A DNA stretch of 64,000 bases. Origin: Lota lota (Eukaryota > Chordata > Actinopteri > Gadiformes > Lotidae). The translations under genes and the position numbers were made by a program. The stretch spans positions 124,001 to 188,000 of the forward strand of contig JACYXH010000230.1 of assembly GCA_026745465.1 (NCBI GenBank), read 5' to 3'. Under the pieces are notes generated by a model. That model was not told the origin of the DNA and searched no databases. It was given only the letters and a program-made list of their open reading frames with translations. Position 1 is the first letter of the stretch. The number at the start of each line of letters is the position of its first letter. Positions 38,999-49,200 of the stretch are shown here, in pieces.

Positions 38999-40359
38999 CA
39001 CACACACACACTCCCTTATCCACGCACATAAAACACACACATACATACACACTCTCAAACACTCACACACACATGCCCTCGCTCTTACACACAAACACAC
39101 ACACAAACACACACAAACACAAGCGCTTGCAATTACACACACACACACACACACATACACACAAATGCGCAGGCTCGCTCACAGACACACACACAGATAC
39201 ACACATAGACACGCACTCACAGATATAAACACTCACACTCAGTCACACATGCGCACACATAAATCCCCAAACACCATATAAAAACAGGCAGCTTTAGTGT
39301 ATTGTCATTGTTAAGTAGCAGAAAGGGGGGGGCGGGGGGGCGATGGAGGCTAGGGCTGCAGCCTACAGTATAACCACACCTGAGAATTATCACATGCTTT
39401 GAAACCCCTGCATCAGAGGTGCCACGCAAGACTCCACCTCCAGTTTATAAGCCTCTCTCTTCCCCCCAGATAGCAGCGGTGAAAAACAGCCCTGTTCTTC
39501 AGAGTTGCTGACCTCGACAGTTCGGGAGGCAGTTTAAACCTGGGAGCCGTTACCGCCACTGTATCATAGAAGTCAAAGACGCTCTCGTTTCCCATTCCCA
39601 ACCCTGTGTCATTTAATAGAATGGGGTTTTATTCTGCCTTAAAATGGGAAAAGGGCTGCAAATATGCCCGGTGTTGATTTTCCGTCAATCTAACAGATGC
39701 AATGGATAAAAGGATTTGTCACGGCATCAGAAGGCAGATTAAAACCCATGTGTACTTTCACATTAAGAGGAGATTCTTGAGCGATTTAAGCTTCAAATCC
39801 CCGTTACTCAGCAGTGCCAGTGACAAGTCAGAGGCCCATGCTTTCTACAGCGCCACATCTGCCACTAACAAAAGCAATAATAATTGAGAATGTTGGCGAG
39901 GTCTCATAAAGGTCCCGTATATACGAACAGATTGTGTAATGATTCATAGCCACAAGCAACTTACAACTAATCGACAAGAGTGGTGCAATGCACATATGTT
40001 CACTGGGACATTGACTTCATGGGCAGATGTTGATTGGGTTCAAACAGTGTGTGTGTGGCTGGGGGGAGCAGATGAACAAAAATGAAGGAAATTGGGGTTG
40101 CAAAAAGGGTTCAAAGCCCTGAAAATGGGGTCACGGGCACAACAAAATAACATGGAGCAGTAAAACAGCTATATCTGTATCTAGAGGAGCATTTTGACTT
40201 CACTCATGTACCTTCCTTCCCCAGCAGGAAATCCAGGAAGTGGTAGGTGTATGCCACGCCCACCTTGGTCTCCACCTGAGGCCGACGGAGGGTGGAGTAG
40301 ATCTTTCCGGGACTCTGCCTCTCCTCTGCCTTACGCAGCTTGGGCAGCCGGCAGCCCAT
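22293..40359 (-). CDS. rftn1: Raftlin 1, complete coding sequence
   Basis: Raftlin is an acylated plasma-membrane protein that maintains lipid rafts and helps B-cell-receptor and TLR signalling. Nine minus-strand exons join in frame: 40212-40359, 30278-30464, 27909-28017, 25339-26056, 24803-25006, 23962-24071, 23711-23814, 23087-23162, 22293-22766, giving 709 aa (human 578). It opens MGC, so Gly2 and Cys3 fit N-myristoylation and palmitoylation. Family blocks seen: GKIYSTLRRPQVETKV, ELYAQGFVLVALHPFV, YDAIVVEQWTV, TDYIPLLQSLAPYGWRL with MCVLPTP, and STKQILFLQRPTLQRKRK. Exon 4 encodes about 239 residues of Pro/Ser/Glu-rich, probably disordered sequence and accounts for much of the extra length. 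The last exon is strongly acidic, with EEEEEEGELMVEEEELKEE. Intron 1 is about 9.7 kb and largely repeats. The intron 4 3' end carries a (GT)n tract close to its acceptor. Confidence 0.92.
25015..25104. repeat. (CA)n at rftn1 intron 4 acceptor
   Basis: About 90 bp CA/CATA repeat. On the coding strand it is (GT)n ending in CACACTCAG at the exon 5 acceptor (AG at 25007-25008), replacing a normal pyrimidine tract. Confidence 0.95.
26500..26616 (-). mobile_element. tRNA-derived SINE
   Basis: On the minus strand a box A-like TTAGCTTAATGG (26603-26614) is followed about 50 nt later by a box B-like GGTTCGATCCC (26544-26554), the spacing of a pol III internal promoter. Other tRNA features are degenerate, so it is a SINE and not a tRNA gene. 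Lies in rftn1 intron 3. Confidence 0.65.
27079..27158. repeat. (CA)40 microsatellite, rftn1 intron 3
   Basis: About 80 bp of pure CA, followed by interrupted ACACGCAGAC units to 27210. Confidence 0.97.
28693..28985. repeat. (TCCTC)n polypyrimidine tract
   Basis: Nearly uninterrupted C/T on the plus strand built from TCCTC/TCTCC units. Open frames of Ser/Leu/Pro or Arg/Glu/Gly over it are artefacts. Confidence 0.95.
30165..30226 (+). mobile_element. Truncated tRNA-derived SINE
   Basis: GGATAGTGTAGGGGCTAGGG followed by box B GGGTTCGATCCC (30201-30212). Box A is missing. Related in wording to the element at 26500-26616 but in the opposite orientation. Confidence 0.5.
30475..30860. repeat. GGA-rich tract enclosing (GATA)23
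   Basis: Purine-rich DNA on both sides of about 23 GATA units (30658-30750), starting 11 bp upstream of the rftn1 exon 2 acceptor. On the coding strand it forms an extended pyrimidine tract. Confidence 0.95.
31953..32046. repeat. (GT)n followed by G-run tract
   Basis: About 21 GT units run into six or more G-runs of 5-8 bases separated by single T or C. The plus strand satisfies the G3+N1-7 pattern for a G-quadruplex several times over. Confidence 0.92.
38120..38340. repeat. Degenerate telomere-like CCTAAAAC/CCCTAA repeats
   Basis: About 25 degenerate units such as CCCTAAAACC, CCTAACCCTAA and CCAAACCCTAA over 220 bp. It resembles vertebrate telomere (CCCTAA) but with expanded A-runs. A much shorter related patch is at 1936-2020. 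Confidence 0.8.
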
Positions 40360-40722
40360 CTCTCCTTGGGAGAGAAGGAGAGAGAGACATTGAAGAAGAC
40401 ATAGAGATGGGGGAGAGAGAGAGACAGAGACAGAGAGAGAGGGGGACATAGAGGGAGACATAAAGGGAGAGAGGGAGAGAGAGACATAGTGGGAGACATA
40501 AAGGGAGAGAGAAGGAGAGAGGGAGGAAGAGAGGGAGGAAGAGAGAGACAGATAGACAGACAGACAGACAGAGAGAGAGGAGGAAAGGGGGGAAGGAAGA
40601 AAGAGAAATAGAGAGACAAGGAAATTAAACTCTTCCAAGGTCTGAGTGAGAATCATGGTGGTTGATAGAGTTTATAAATATATGAAACACATTAGCACTT
40701 CCAATAAGAGTGTGATAGGCAG

Positions 40723-40792
<70 letters not shown>

Positions 40793-40869
40793 ACACACAC
40801 ACACACACACAGACAGACAGACACATCTCATGGTCGACATGGGAGCAAGCTGGGGTTTCACCTCATCTG

Positions 40870-40902
<33 letters not shown>

Positions 40903-41105
40903 ACACACAGACAAGCACACACAAACACACACACACACACACACACACTAATAAGAGTGAAATATGAATGTGTCAACCATTACCTGCGTGCCGGGCTAGG
41001 ATACAGGGCATCTCCTAATCAAATAGTGCTGATTGGGAGCGACATGTTTGATCAGAATGAATTAAAGCAGAAATGAGACTGATATCCTGCCCTGTCAAGC
41101 AGAAC

Positions 41106-41800
41106 AAGATGCCAGACAGGGAGACTAGAGGAGCAGGGAGAGGAGATGAGAGCAGAGGAGGAGATGAGAGGAGAGGAGAGTAACGAGGTGGGTGAGGAGA
41201 GGGAGGAGGAGAAGTGGAGAAGGGAGAGGAGGGGAGGGAAGGGAAGAGACAAGAGGGGAGAAGAGTAGGGAGGTGGGTGAGGAGAGGGAGGAGAAGTGGA
41301 GAAGGGAGAGGGGAGAGAAGGGAGGAGACAAGAGGGGAGGAGAGTAGGGAGGTAGAGGAGTAGGGAAGAATAGTGGAAGGAGAGGAAAGGGAAGGGGAGA
41401 GGAGTAGGAAAAGAGGAGACTATATGAGACAATATAAGAGGGAAGGAGAGAAAGAGAGCACATGAGAGGAGGGAGGAGATAAGAGGGGAGGGATCACATG
41501 AGAGGAGAGGGGAGTAGGGAGGGAGAGGAGAAGTGGAGAAGTGGAGCGAAGAGGAGAACAGCAGAATAATGGATGAGAGGAGTAGGGAGAAAAGGGGCGA
41601 GGAGGAGGAGAGGAGAAGGGAGGATACAAAAAGAGAGGAGAAGGGAAGAGATAAGAGGGAGGAGAGGGGACGGTAGTGGGACATATGAGAGGAGATGGAA
41701 AGGGGAGGTAAAATGGAGGAGGAGGGGAGCAGGGAGGAAAGTAAAGGAGAGGAGAGAATGAGGAAGGTATGGGAGGGAGAGGGCAAGCAACAAGAGGCAC
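41106..41800. repeat. GGAGA-rich purine tract (about 700 bp)
   Basis: Almost exclusively A/G on the plus strand with periodic GAGAGGAG and GGGAGG units. Long Leu/Ser/Pro frames on the minus strand are artefacts. Confidence 0.95.
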
Positions 41801-42053
41801 ATAGCGAAGATTAAATGAGCAGATAGAAGCAAACATGAAGCAGCAGCTCTCCATGAACATAGGTCTTCCTCACTGTTCCCCATTGACCTTACAAAAACAC
41901 TAAAGTACAAAAGAAGGTAAGATAAAGATGAAGAAGAAAAAGAAGAAGAGGAGAGAATAGGGAACTGCTACAAGGAACTTCCTGCTCAAGCACACGTTGA
42001 AGAAGAGTAGTATGTGGCGGATTGACGACTAGTTTGTTTCCCCCTTCCAGTTA

Positions 42054-42104
<51 letters not shown>

Positions 42105-43287
42105 GTCTCTCTGTCTCTCTCTCTGCATCCTGTCAGACTCGGGGTGTGGCCATTAGACACCACACTCTAATCTGATGTGACAGTGGTGTTCTGCTCAACC
42201 CTTCCCCACGGTTCCACATCACATCTTCGTCAGTCACGGCTTGTTAGGACTCACGCACAATAAGGGAGGGGGGTTTATGTATGGCCGTGGATGTACGTGT
42301 GTGTGTGTGTGTTTGTTTGTGCGTGAGTGTGTTAGTGTGTGTGTGTCCGTGCCCAAGCGATAGGTCTAATATCTGTATCTCTGTATCTGTTCAGCAGGCG
42401 TGGAGAATGCCCCGGTGCCCCCCCCCCCCCCCCCTCCCCCCCACCGGGCAGAGTGCACGGACATTACCTCGACTAACGAGCCTAGCAGACTACATTAAGA
42501 ACGCCTGGGGTCGCGCACGTGTGCATGTGTCACTGTCTGTGACTCACGCACCACGCGCTCCTGAGACACATGCTGTGTGTGTGTGGGTGTGTGTCTGTGT
42601 GTGTCCGTGTGTGTGCGTGCTAATGGGAAAGGTTAGGCGCAGGTATGAAAGAAACAGCATCTTTAAAATGTGATGTTTTTGTACCTTGCATGTCCGCATT
42701 TTTGCAAAGAACAACCATTGTGGTGTGTTGTTTTCCCTGGAACCCGTCATTAGCGAGAATAACCAAAGGGTGGAGGAGATGAGTACTATTAGACGATGTG
42801 GAGAAGGCTTACTTTCCCTTTATATACACTCTATTACCACTTTTTAAATCTATACCTATTTCCTTTGTACATTTAATCCTTTGTGGTCCAACCTCCTTGT
42901 CATGTTATCTCTCAGTGTTTCTGTTTCCTGCTATGAACTGAAGGTTTTTCAGTTCAGTACCCTCTATACAGGTCTGATGTTTACCACAACTCAAACACAT
43001 TCCCAAAACAAATCCTCACTGGAGCTTGTGGGAAATGGGGAATTTCTCTTGCCCTCCTTTCTTGTTTCCTGTACAATAATGTATCTCCCTCGTCTGCACC
43101 CTTCCCCTCTCAACATCTCCCACTAACGCTTGCGTCTCCATTTCTCCCTCTCTACTTCCTCTTCCTTCATCCCTCATGTCCTTGTCCATCCACTCCTCCA
43201 ACCCCTCCTTCCTCCCACGGGACTCTCTCCCTCTCCCCCCTCTCTCTCTCTCTTGGAAGTTCTCTCTTGTCTCTCTGCCCGCTGCCT

Positions 43288-43345
43288 CCATCCATCCATC
43301 CATCCATCCATCCATCCATCCATCCATCCATCCATCCATCCATCC
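43288..43345. repeat. (ATCC)14 microsatellite
   Basis: Perfect tetranucleotide array flanked by pyrimidine-rich sequence. Confidence 0.97.
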
Positions 43346-44370
43346 TCCCACCCTCTTCACCCCTCTGTGCTCCTCTCTCTCCCTCCCTCTGCGCTGCTCT
43401 CCTTCCATCTGTTGGCTCTCTGGTGAGCCTCCCTTGCGAAACACGCTACACAACCCGCTGTCGTTCCTGCTGTTGCTATGAGCCGTGTGGACCACCAGAC
43501 ACACACACACAGCCAGAAACTCCACCATGCAGGGCTTGTTCCCCACAGAGTTTGGCCTGACCCAAGGCGCTTGAAGGATGGGTCGACCCCTTCCTTGATC
43601 CCTCTTAAAATGGGTGCAGACTCCAGCAGTGACCTACAACCGTACCCCTGAACCATCAACCTCTGTCATTATTTAAACCCATCTTCTTCTTTTTTTGCCT
43701 TTATTGCTCCACGTTAACCATTTCGAATTCAATGTTATTCAAATGGCCCCATTGGATTTGTTCAACCCCTGTACAATGTCATCCAAAATATAATGTATAA
43801 CCATTATATAATGTCATCATCAAATGTTTTCTCATAAAGGCAGCCACAATAACCTTCTGTATAGCAGACTTTCGTCTGGATGCTCACAAGTTGAAGTAAA
43901 GATGAACCCGGATTTATAGCGGATGTAAGATTGCGTAAACTGAAATGTTTTTTTATTTTTGGATTTAGCTTACTATAAAACGCTTTTAAATACAGGCCTA
44001 CAAGTGTGGTTCTACAATGGGACGGCAGCAGCATTAAAAAAAAATAGAGGGCGACAAAAACGGGAAAGAAACATAAATAAAGTGAGAGAAGAAAGCGAGA
44101 TAGTGAGAAGAAAACGAAGATAAGAGCGGGGTGATGGACGGTAAGTGGATGCTTCTCATTAGAGGATCCCTTGCTGCTTGACTCGCCCTCGCGGTGAGTT
44201 TTTGACAGCGCAACCAAGCACGGATTTACGGTACGAGGATAATCCATCTGAGCTCTGTCACCGTTCGAGCCCCCTCTCTATGTCTCGCGTGTTTTTCTAT
44301 GAGGGAGGGGATTGGAGGGGGGCGTTTGCCTAAGAGATGTTCGGTGCAACCTGTGTGTGTATGTGTGTGT

Positions 44371-44401
<31 letters not shown>

Positions 44402-45162
44402 GGGGGGGGGTGATGAACGCCAGTGGACGAGTGTTGACACTCAACAAAAGAAAAGGGATGAGGAGTGAAGAAGATACAAAATAAACGAGAGGAGGGGGCC
44501 GGGGCGCGTGTCTGTCAACGCACTCCTTGAAGGAGGTGCAATCCCCCAACGCGAACCCCAAACTGTGTTTTTAATTGGGCTCCTTGTTGGGGGACTGAAA
44601 CAAATCGTGGCAGTGATGTATTGCTCTGTCGCCCAGGAGCATATTGTGTGGCCCATATCCCTTAAAAGAGGACAATTACTTCTGTTTTATGAACAAATGA
44701 ACACGAGACGGTAGATAATTGATTCAAAGACCTACTGCATTCATTCTTTATCTCCAAATATGGTTTTCTGGCGAGCGCCTTTTTGTGTTTATCTCCAGGC
44801 TATCCCCGTTTACTGCACGTGGCCGGTCGGTTTGGCAGCAAGTCAAAGGTGGCAAGTGACTGGGCATTGAAATATTACGGTCGAGTGATCCTGCAATGCT
44901 GCCTTTATAAATGGTCATGCATATCGGCATATATCGAGTTCACTTCACAGACTGCTGCGACGTGAACCCGCACTTAGAACAAAAAATATGACACCACTCA
45001 AATAAAGTTATATTTAGATCAATCGTCTTAAGGGGAAAACAAGTGATAACAGAAATGACCAAAATGCAGTTTTCCTCGAGTCGTCGAAACAGGAGTTGGT
45101 CTGTAGACGTGAAACAGGACACTACAGTAACAATATAATAGTAAACAGCTGCAAGACTTACC

Positions 45163-45245
45163 AGTCGTAAACAGTTAAATGAGTCTCTGTGTGCGCTGGA
45201 GTTGAGGCGATTGGCTTGCTGGCTCTAAAAATGACCCTTTATTGG
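45163..45245 (-). promoter_or_regulatory. Putative rftn1 promoter and non-coding first exon
   Basis: On the minus strand, two CCAAT boxes (GCCAATCGCC near 45207-45216 and GCCCAATAAAGG near 45237-45248) stand upstream of a strong donor, GACTG followed by GTAAGT (exon end 45162). The arrangement fits a short 5' UTR exon splicing to the coding exon at about 40360. Motifs are seen; function is inferred. Confidence 0.35.
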
Positions 45246-46067
45246 GCAACAGGCCTTCATAAATCTCAAATTAATACTTTGTCGAATGTCTAATATTCGT
45301 GTCAAGTCCAACTGTCCTCTTGGTGATGGCGTCTGATGATCACGGGACAAACCATACTGCGCTCTTCAATGCCAAACGGAATCTTCGGTTTAATACAGCC
45401 CTGCCGATAAGCCACCGTAGGGCGACTTGGCATACAGCGTGCGGTTCTGGTCGGAAACATTCGCTCCCCCTCCAACTCGCTCTCCCTCTCTCGAGGGAGA
45501 AATAAATACAACGCTTCTCTAAAGAAACGCCCTTATTAGGCAAGTCAACATCCAAATAAGAACGCCACGCTATGTCCGTTCGTTTTTTCTCGACTTATTG
45601 GCGTGTCTGCACATTTAAAATGTCCAAGGTTGTTAGTGTCACAATACAGTGAAAAGTGCCCCTAGTAAGGGTTATACTAGGTTGTCTGGCTCCTAGTTGG
45701 TTAGTGGGTCGCTTCTCTGGCCATTCATATTTAATAAGAATTACTTATTCATAATATAGATATGTCTGGACTTGGTCGGTGGGTTGTTGTGAGCATATTT
45801 TGAAAAACAAACCCAGAACAATAATCTGTTCCCAGCAGTTAAATAGGCAGATATAAAGTTGGTGTAGCAAGAAACAGGTTTGTAGGTGTTGCTAGAAATA
45901 TACTAACCAGTCTCCAAAACATGTGGACTTACCTGCTAATAAGCTACCAAGGCAAACCTCTATTTATCCCAAATGTAACTACTATCAGTCTGAACTTGTT
46001 GGTTGGTCAAGCAGACAAAACAAGACATTAAAACACATGACTTCTAGAGACACATTTAAAAAATGTA

Positions 46068-46073
46068 TTTATT
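46068..46073 (-). promoter_or_regulatory. dazl copy 1 polyadenylation signal
   Basis: Minus-strand AATAAA about 165 nt past the copy 1 stop. It lies just outside the block shared with copy 2, which ends near 46086, so this signal is unique to copy 1. Confidence 0.5.
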
Positions 46074-46236
46074 TTAGTATTGGGCTGCTGCTGCCAGTGA
46101 GTGCCTGCACTCAGATGGTTCTCTTTACAAGGCGGGGATGAAGAGTGGGGGTGGGTGGGTGGGTAGTCGAGCCGTCTTTGCCGCGTAAAGCTGTGCAGGA
46201 GAGCAGTGCAGGAGAGCAGTCTTTCACTGCTGGGAC

Positions 46237-49200
46237 TTACTGGCCCCAACCCTGCCAGGAATACAAACAGGACAATAAGAAGAAAGTAAATACAACATCA
46301 ACCAGTTGTTTACCCATTGTGGCTAGCTTGGGGTTTCAAGTCGGGTCGGAAACCACAAGAAAATAATAACGAATAATTATCCTAAAGACATCCTACGACA
46401 GCACCCAGTGTGAAGCATGAGGATGAATGTGGTGGATGACAGGAGACAGTGGAAACACTCTGGTGAAGCACTTGGTGTGTATATCAAGGGAAATCCACCA
46501 CACACATTGACAAGGGACACGCTGTGCAGACAGACAAGAAGAGGAGGGTGGGGGGTGATAAGAGCCACCACCTCCTGGGAATGGGACGTTCTACCTGACT
46601 GGGAGGGGAGAGAATTGGGGGGGCTGTGGACTACAGCACAGTCAGCAATGTCTGGACACCACATTCCAGAGCCCTGGAGAACGCGGCATAACACCACAAC
46701 ATTAGCAGGCTGTGCCTTTAAATGTTGTGAGGAGAAATGCACAGATTTCCACTCGCAAACCAGACCAAGCCAAAATATGATAACGAGATGATCTGCATGA
46801 GTTTGAGGGGTTGAATTACTAAATGAGTTTTCTTCTGCATCAGTGGCAAGATTACACTACTGAAGAGACTATGCCATTTAGTGGTCTATGTGTGAGAAAA
46901 CACATGGACATCAGTAGATCTAGTACATATTTGAAATTCTGTAAAGGTTGCATTAAAAGCAAATGAAAAATGGGCCAGCATTCGACAAACCCCCGAACTG
47001 GGGCGCCCATGATCAAAGAGATTAGCACTCTTTCCTCAACCGAGAAAATAACACTCACCGGATTCATGGGCTGCACCCTGTGGTCTCCTCCGGCCCAGGG
47101 AGAGGGAGAGTACTATGTGGAAAGAGATCGGGGTTAAAGGTTAAACGCTTGGCACGATATGCAAAAGAAGATGGGCAGGCTAACCGGCTGGGGCTTTGAT
47201 CACATATGCAGGACCATGTGTGTGCTGTCCCTGCCACATATGCTGCCACCTGTACTAAGCATGCATGAGTTTAGGTGTGTGCGTAGGTGCACATACCTGG
47301 TAGGTGTAGGCATTCTGAGCGTAGCTCATGGGTATCTGGGGGTACATGATCCCCCCTGGAGGACTGGTATAGGGGTACGGCTGGGGGGAGAGATGATTTC
47401 TACAGCATTACATTTAGTCGTTTACTATTTAGCTAAAGCGACAAGTGAGGCAGAGAATGACCAAAACTCAAAATTGGAGTGGTGACTCCAATTTTGAAGT
47501 CTTGACTGTAAAGACGACTTCACAGTAGAGGTGAAACGGTATGACAATTTCATATCACGATAATCGTGACAAAATGTATCACGTATCAATGTTATCGCGG
47601 TATTGTTAAAATGTGCTGAAATTTTTACATAAAAACAGCATATATATATATATAAATAAAATGTATATTATATACCCGGACACTTCGGAATGAATTTAAC
47701 ATTAAATATGGCACCATGTGGCCTTGAGGCAGCTGCACATTACAGCTAAGAGGGCCTTTTTGAACGTTGAACATTTTTCAAAATCACAAACTCACGTTGC
47801 ATGCTGCGCCTGTGTCCGGGACACTGTTGCTAACTTTAGTTGACGTGGATGAAAAGGTTACCGGTTCAACGGTAAACTGCGGTTAAATTAATATCACGGT
47901 TTTCATGATAATTAAATTTGACACGGTAATAATAACCGTCTGGTATTTTCCCGCGGTTGATCGTAAAACCGGTAACTGTTTCATCCCTACTGGACAGAGT
48001 GCAGAGTAGCCATAAACACCATGAAAACACCAGTGTGTGTTTATTAATAGCTCGTGTTGGACAAACGAAGCCATTTTCTGTACGCTAGAGGACTGTAGAA
48101 GGTTCAAGACAATAACACAAAGCAGAGGATAGCCTCAAAATAATATTAGGCCTATAATCTAGGCCATTGTTGAAAAGTAAGTGGTTAAAACATATCCATG
48201 TAAACGGAGCTATGCATAATATTAAAGCCTGTAAAGTGAACCAGTAGTCTGCAATGCACGTGTTCTGAAGAGCGTGGATTACCTGAACATAGGGGTTGAC
48301 TCCACCAGTCCCAGGCAAGGCTTGGGGAACCGCACCTCCTACATGTGCGCAGTAGGTGCAGTAGATATAGGGGCTGGGGCTTGCCCAGGGGTTCGGGGCA
48401 GTGAGACGAGTTGGCACGGGCCCTTAATGGAACCAGGCAACATGTGGGGGTAAGAAGAATTGTCATTTTTCTAGCCCAATGTAGTTTTTCCCAAATGGCG
48501 CCCAGTAAATGCTTCAGTTGTCTTAACAAAATGTTTTACTTGAGTACGTACGAGAACTCCTCTCTTTCATGATCGCAGGACCCAGCTTCAGTTTCCTCCC
48601 TTTAAAACTGACCTGTTGCTATAGTACAAAGCATACAAAAGGGACAGATGGGTGTTGTTACTGCATCACAGGAGGAAAGAAATACAGTATTTGGCCTATA
48701 AAATTATCATCCTTACCTCAATAATTGCCTGGATGTCTACCTCTTCACCAAAGTACACAAAGCCATACCTTAGAAAACAAAAAACCTCACTCACTTTACA
48801 TAAAATAAACGAATTACAAGGGATTAAACTAAAAGAGTCCAGATGTAAATCAGCCACGTTTTTTGTTAAACTCACTCCTCGTGGTTTAGACGCTCTTAAA
48901 ATGGGCAGCTGGCAAGCAATTTACATCTGTTACATTTTAAACAAGTGATTAGCATCTCTCATAGCTGTATCTTGGTTTGTCCAACCCAAGTAAGTGCATA
49001 GAACCTGCCCTGGCTAGGTAGTTTTGTCCAATAGTGGCCACAATCGAACAAATCTACAAGTTTCGATTCTGTCTTTACACACCACTGCACATGCTCAGAG
49101 ACTTAGAGGTTGATGTGTGCAGTTAGAACTGTGAGCTATGATTGTGGCTGCGGTTAGTTAGTGTGATGATTCAGAATTGTAGTCTCAATAACTTGCGAGC

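Larger units (their letters stand above)
30465..40211. other. rftn1 intron 1
   Basis: A 9.7-kb intron dominated by simple repeats: (GT)n with poly-G near 31950-32046, (CA)n near 32596 and 32760, (GT)n at 33721-33766, GA-rich 33973-34230, (CT)n at 34952-34998, several CA blocks 35355-36092, poly-C/poly-G runs 36588-36932, telomere-like repeats 38120-38340 and CA blocks 38908-39260. Between these are unique AT-rich stretches (34270-34950, 37800-38100, 39440-40190) without recognisable exons. Confidence 0.75.
40360..46060. other. rftn1 upstream region to dazl copy 1
   Basis: No coding exon recognised. Contains CA blocks 40723-40811 and 40888-40948, a purine tract 41106-41800, (CT)n 42064-42123, poly-C 42418-42440, (ATCC)n 43288-43345 and (GT)n with a poly-G run 44353-44410. 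From 44411 to 46060 it is mostly unique sequence with a possible rftn1 first exon near 45163. The spliceosomal 5'-UTR intron of rftn1 would occupy 40400-45160. Confidence 0.6.

Noticed and set aside
46377-46742. 121-aa minus-strand frame repeated near 52699-53012 as a small gene
   Set aside because: It lies in the last dazl intron and is shared only because the whole unit is duplicated. The copy 2 version is shortened and frameshifted, with no recognisable domain.
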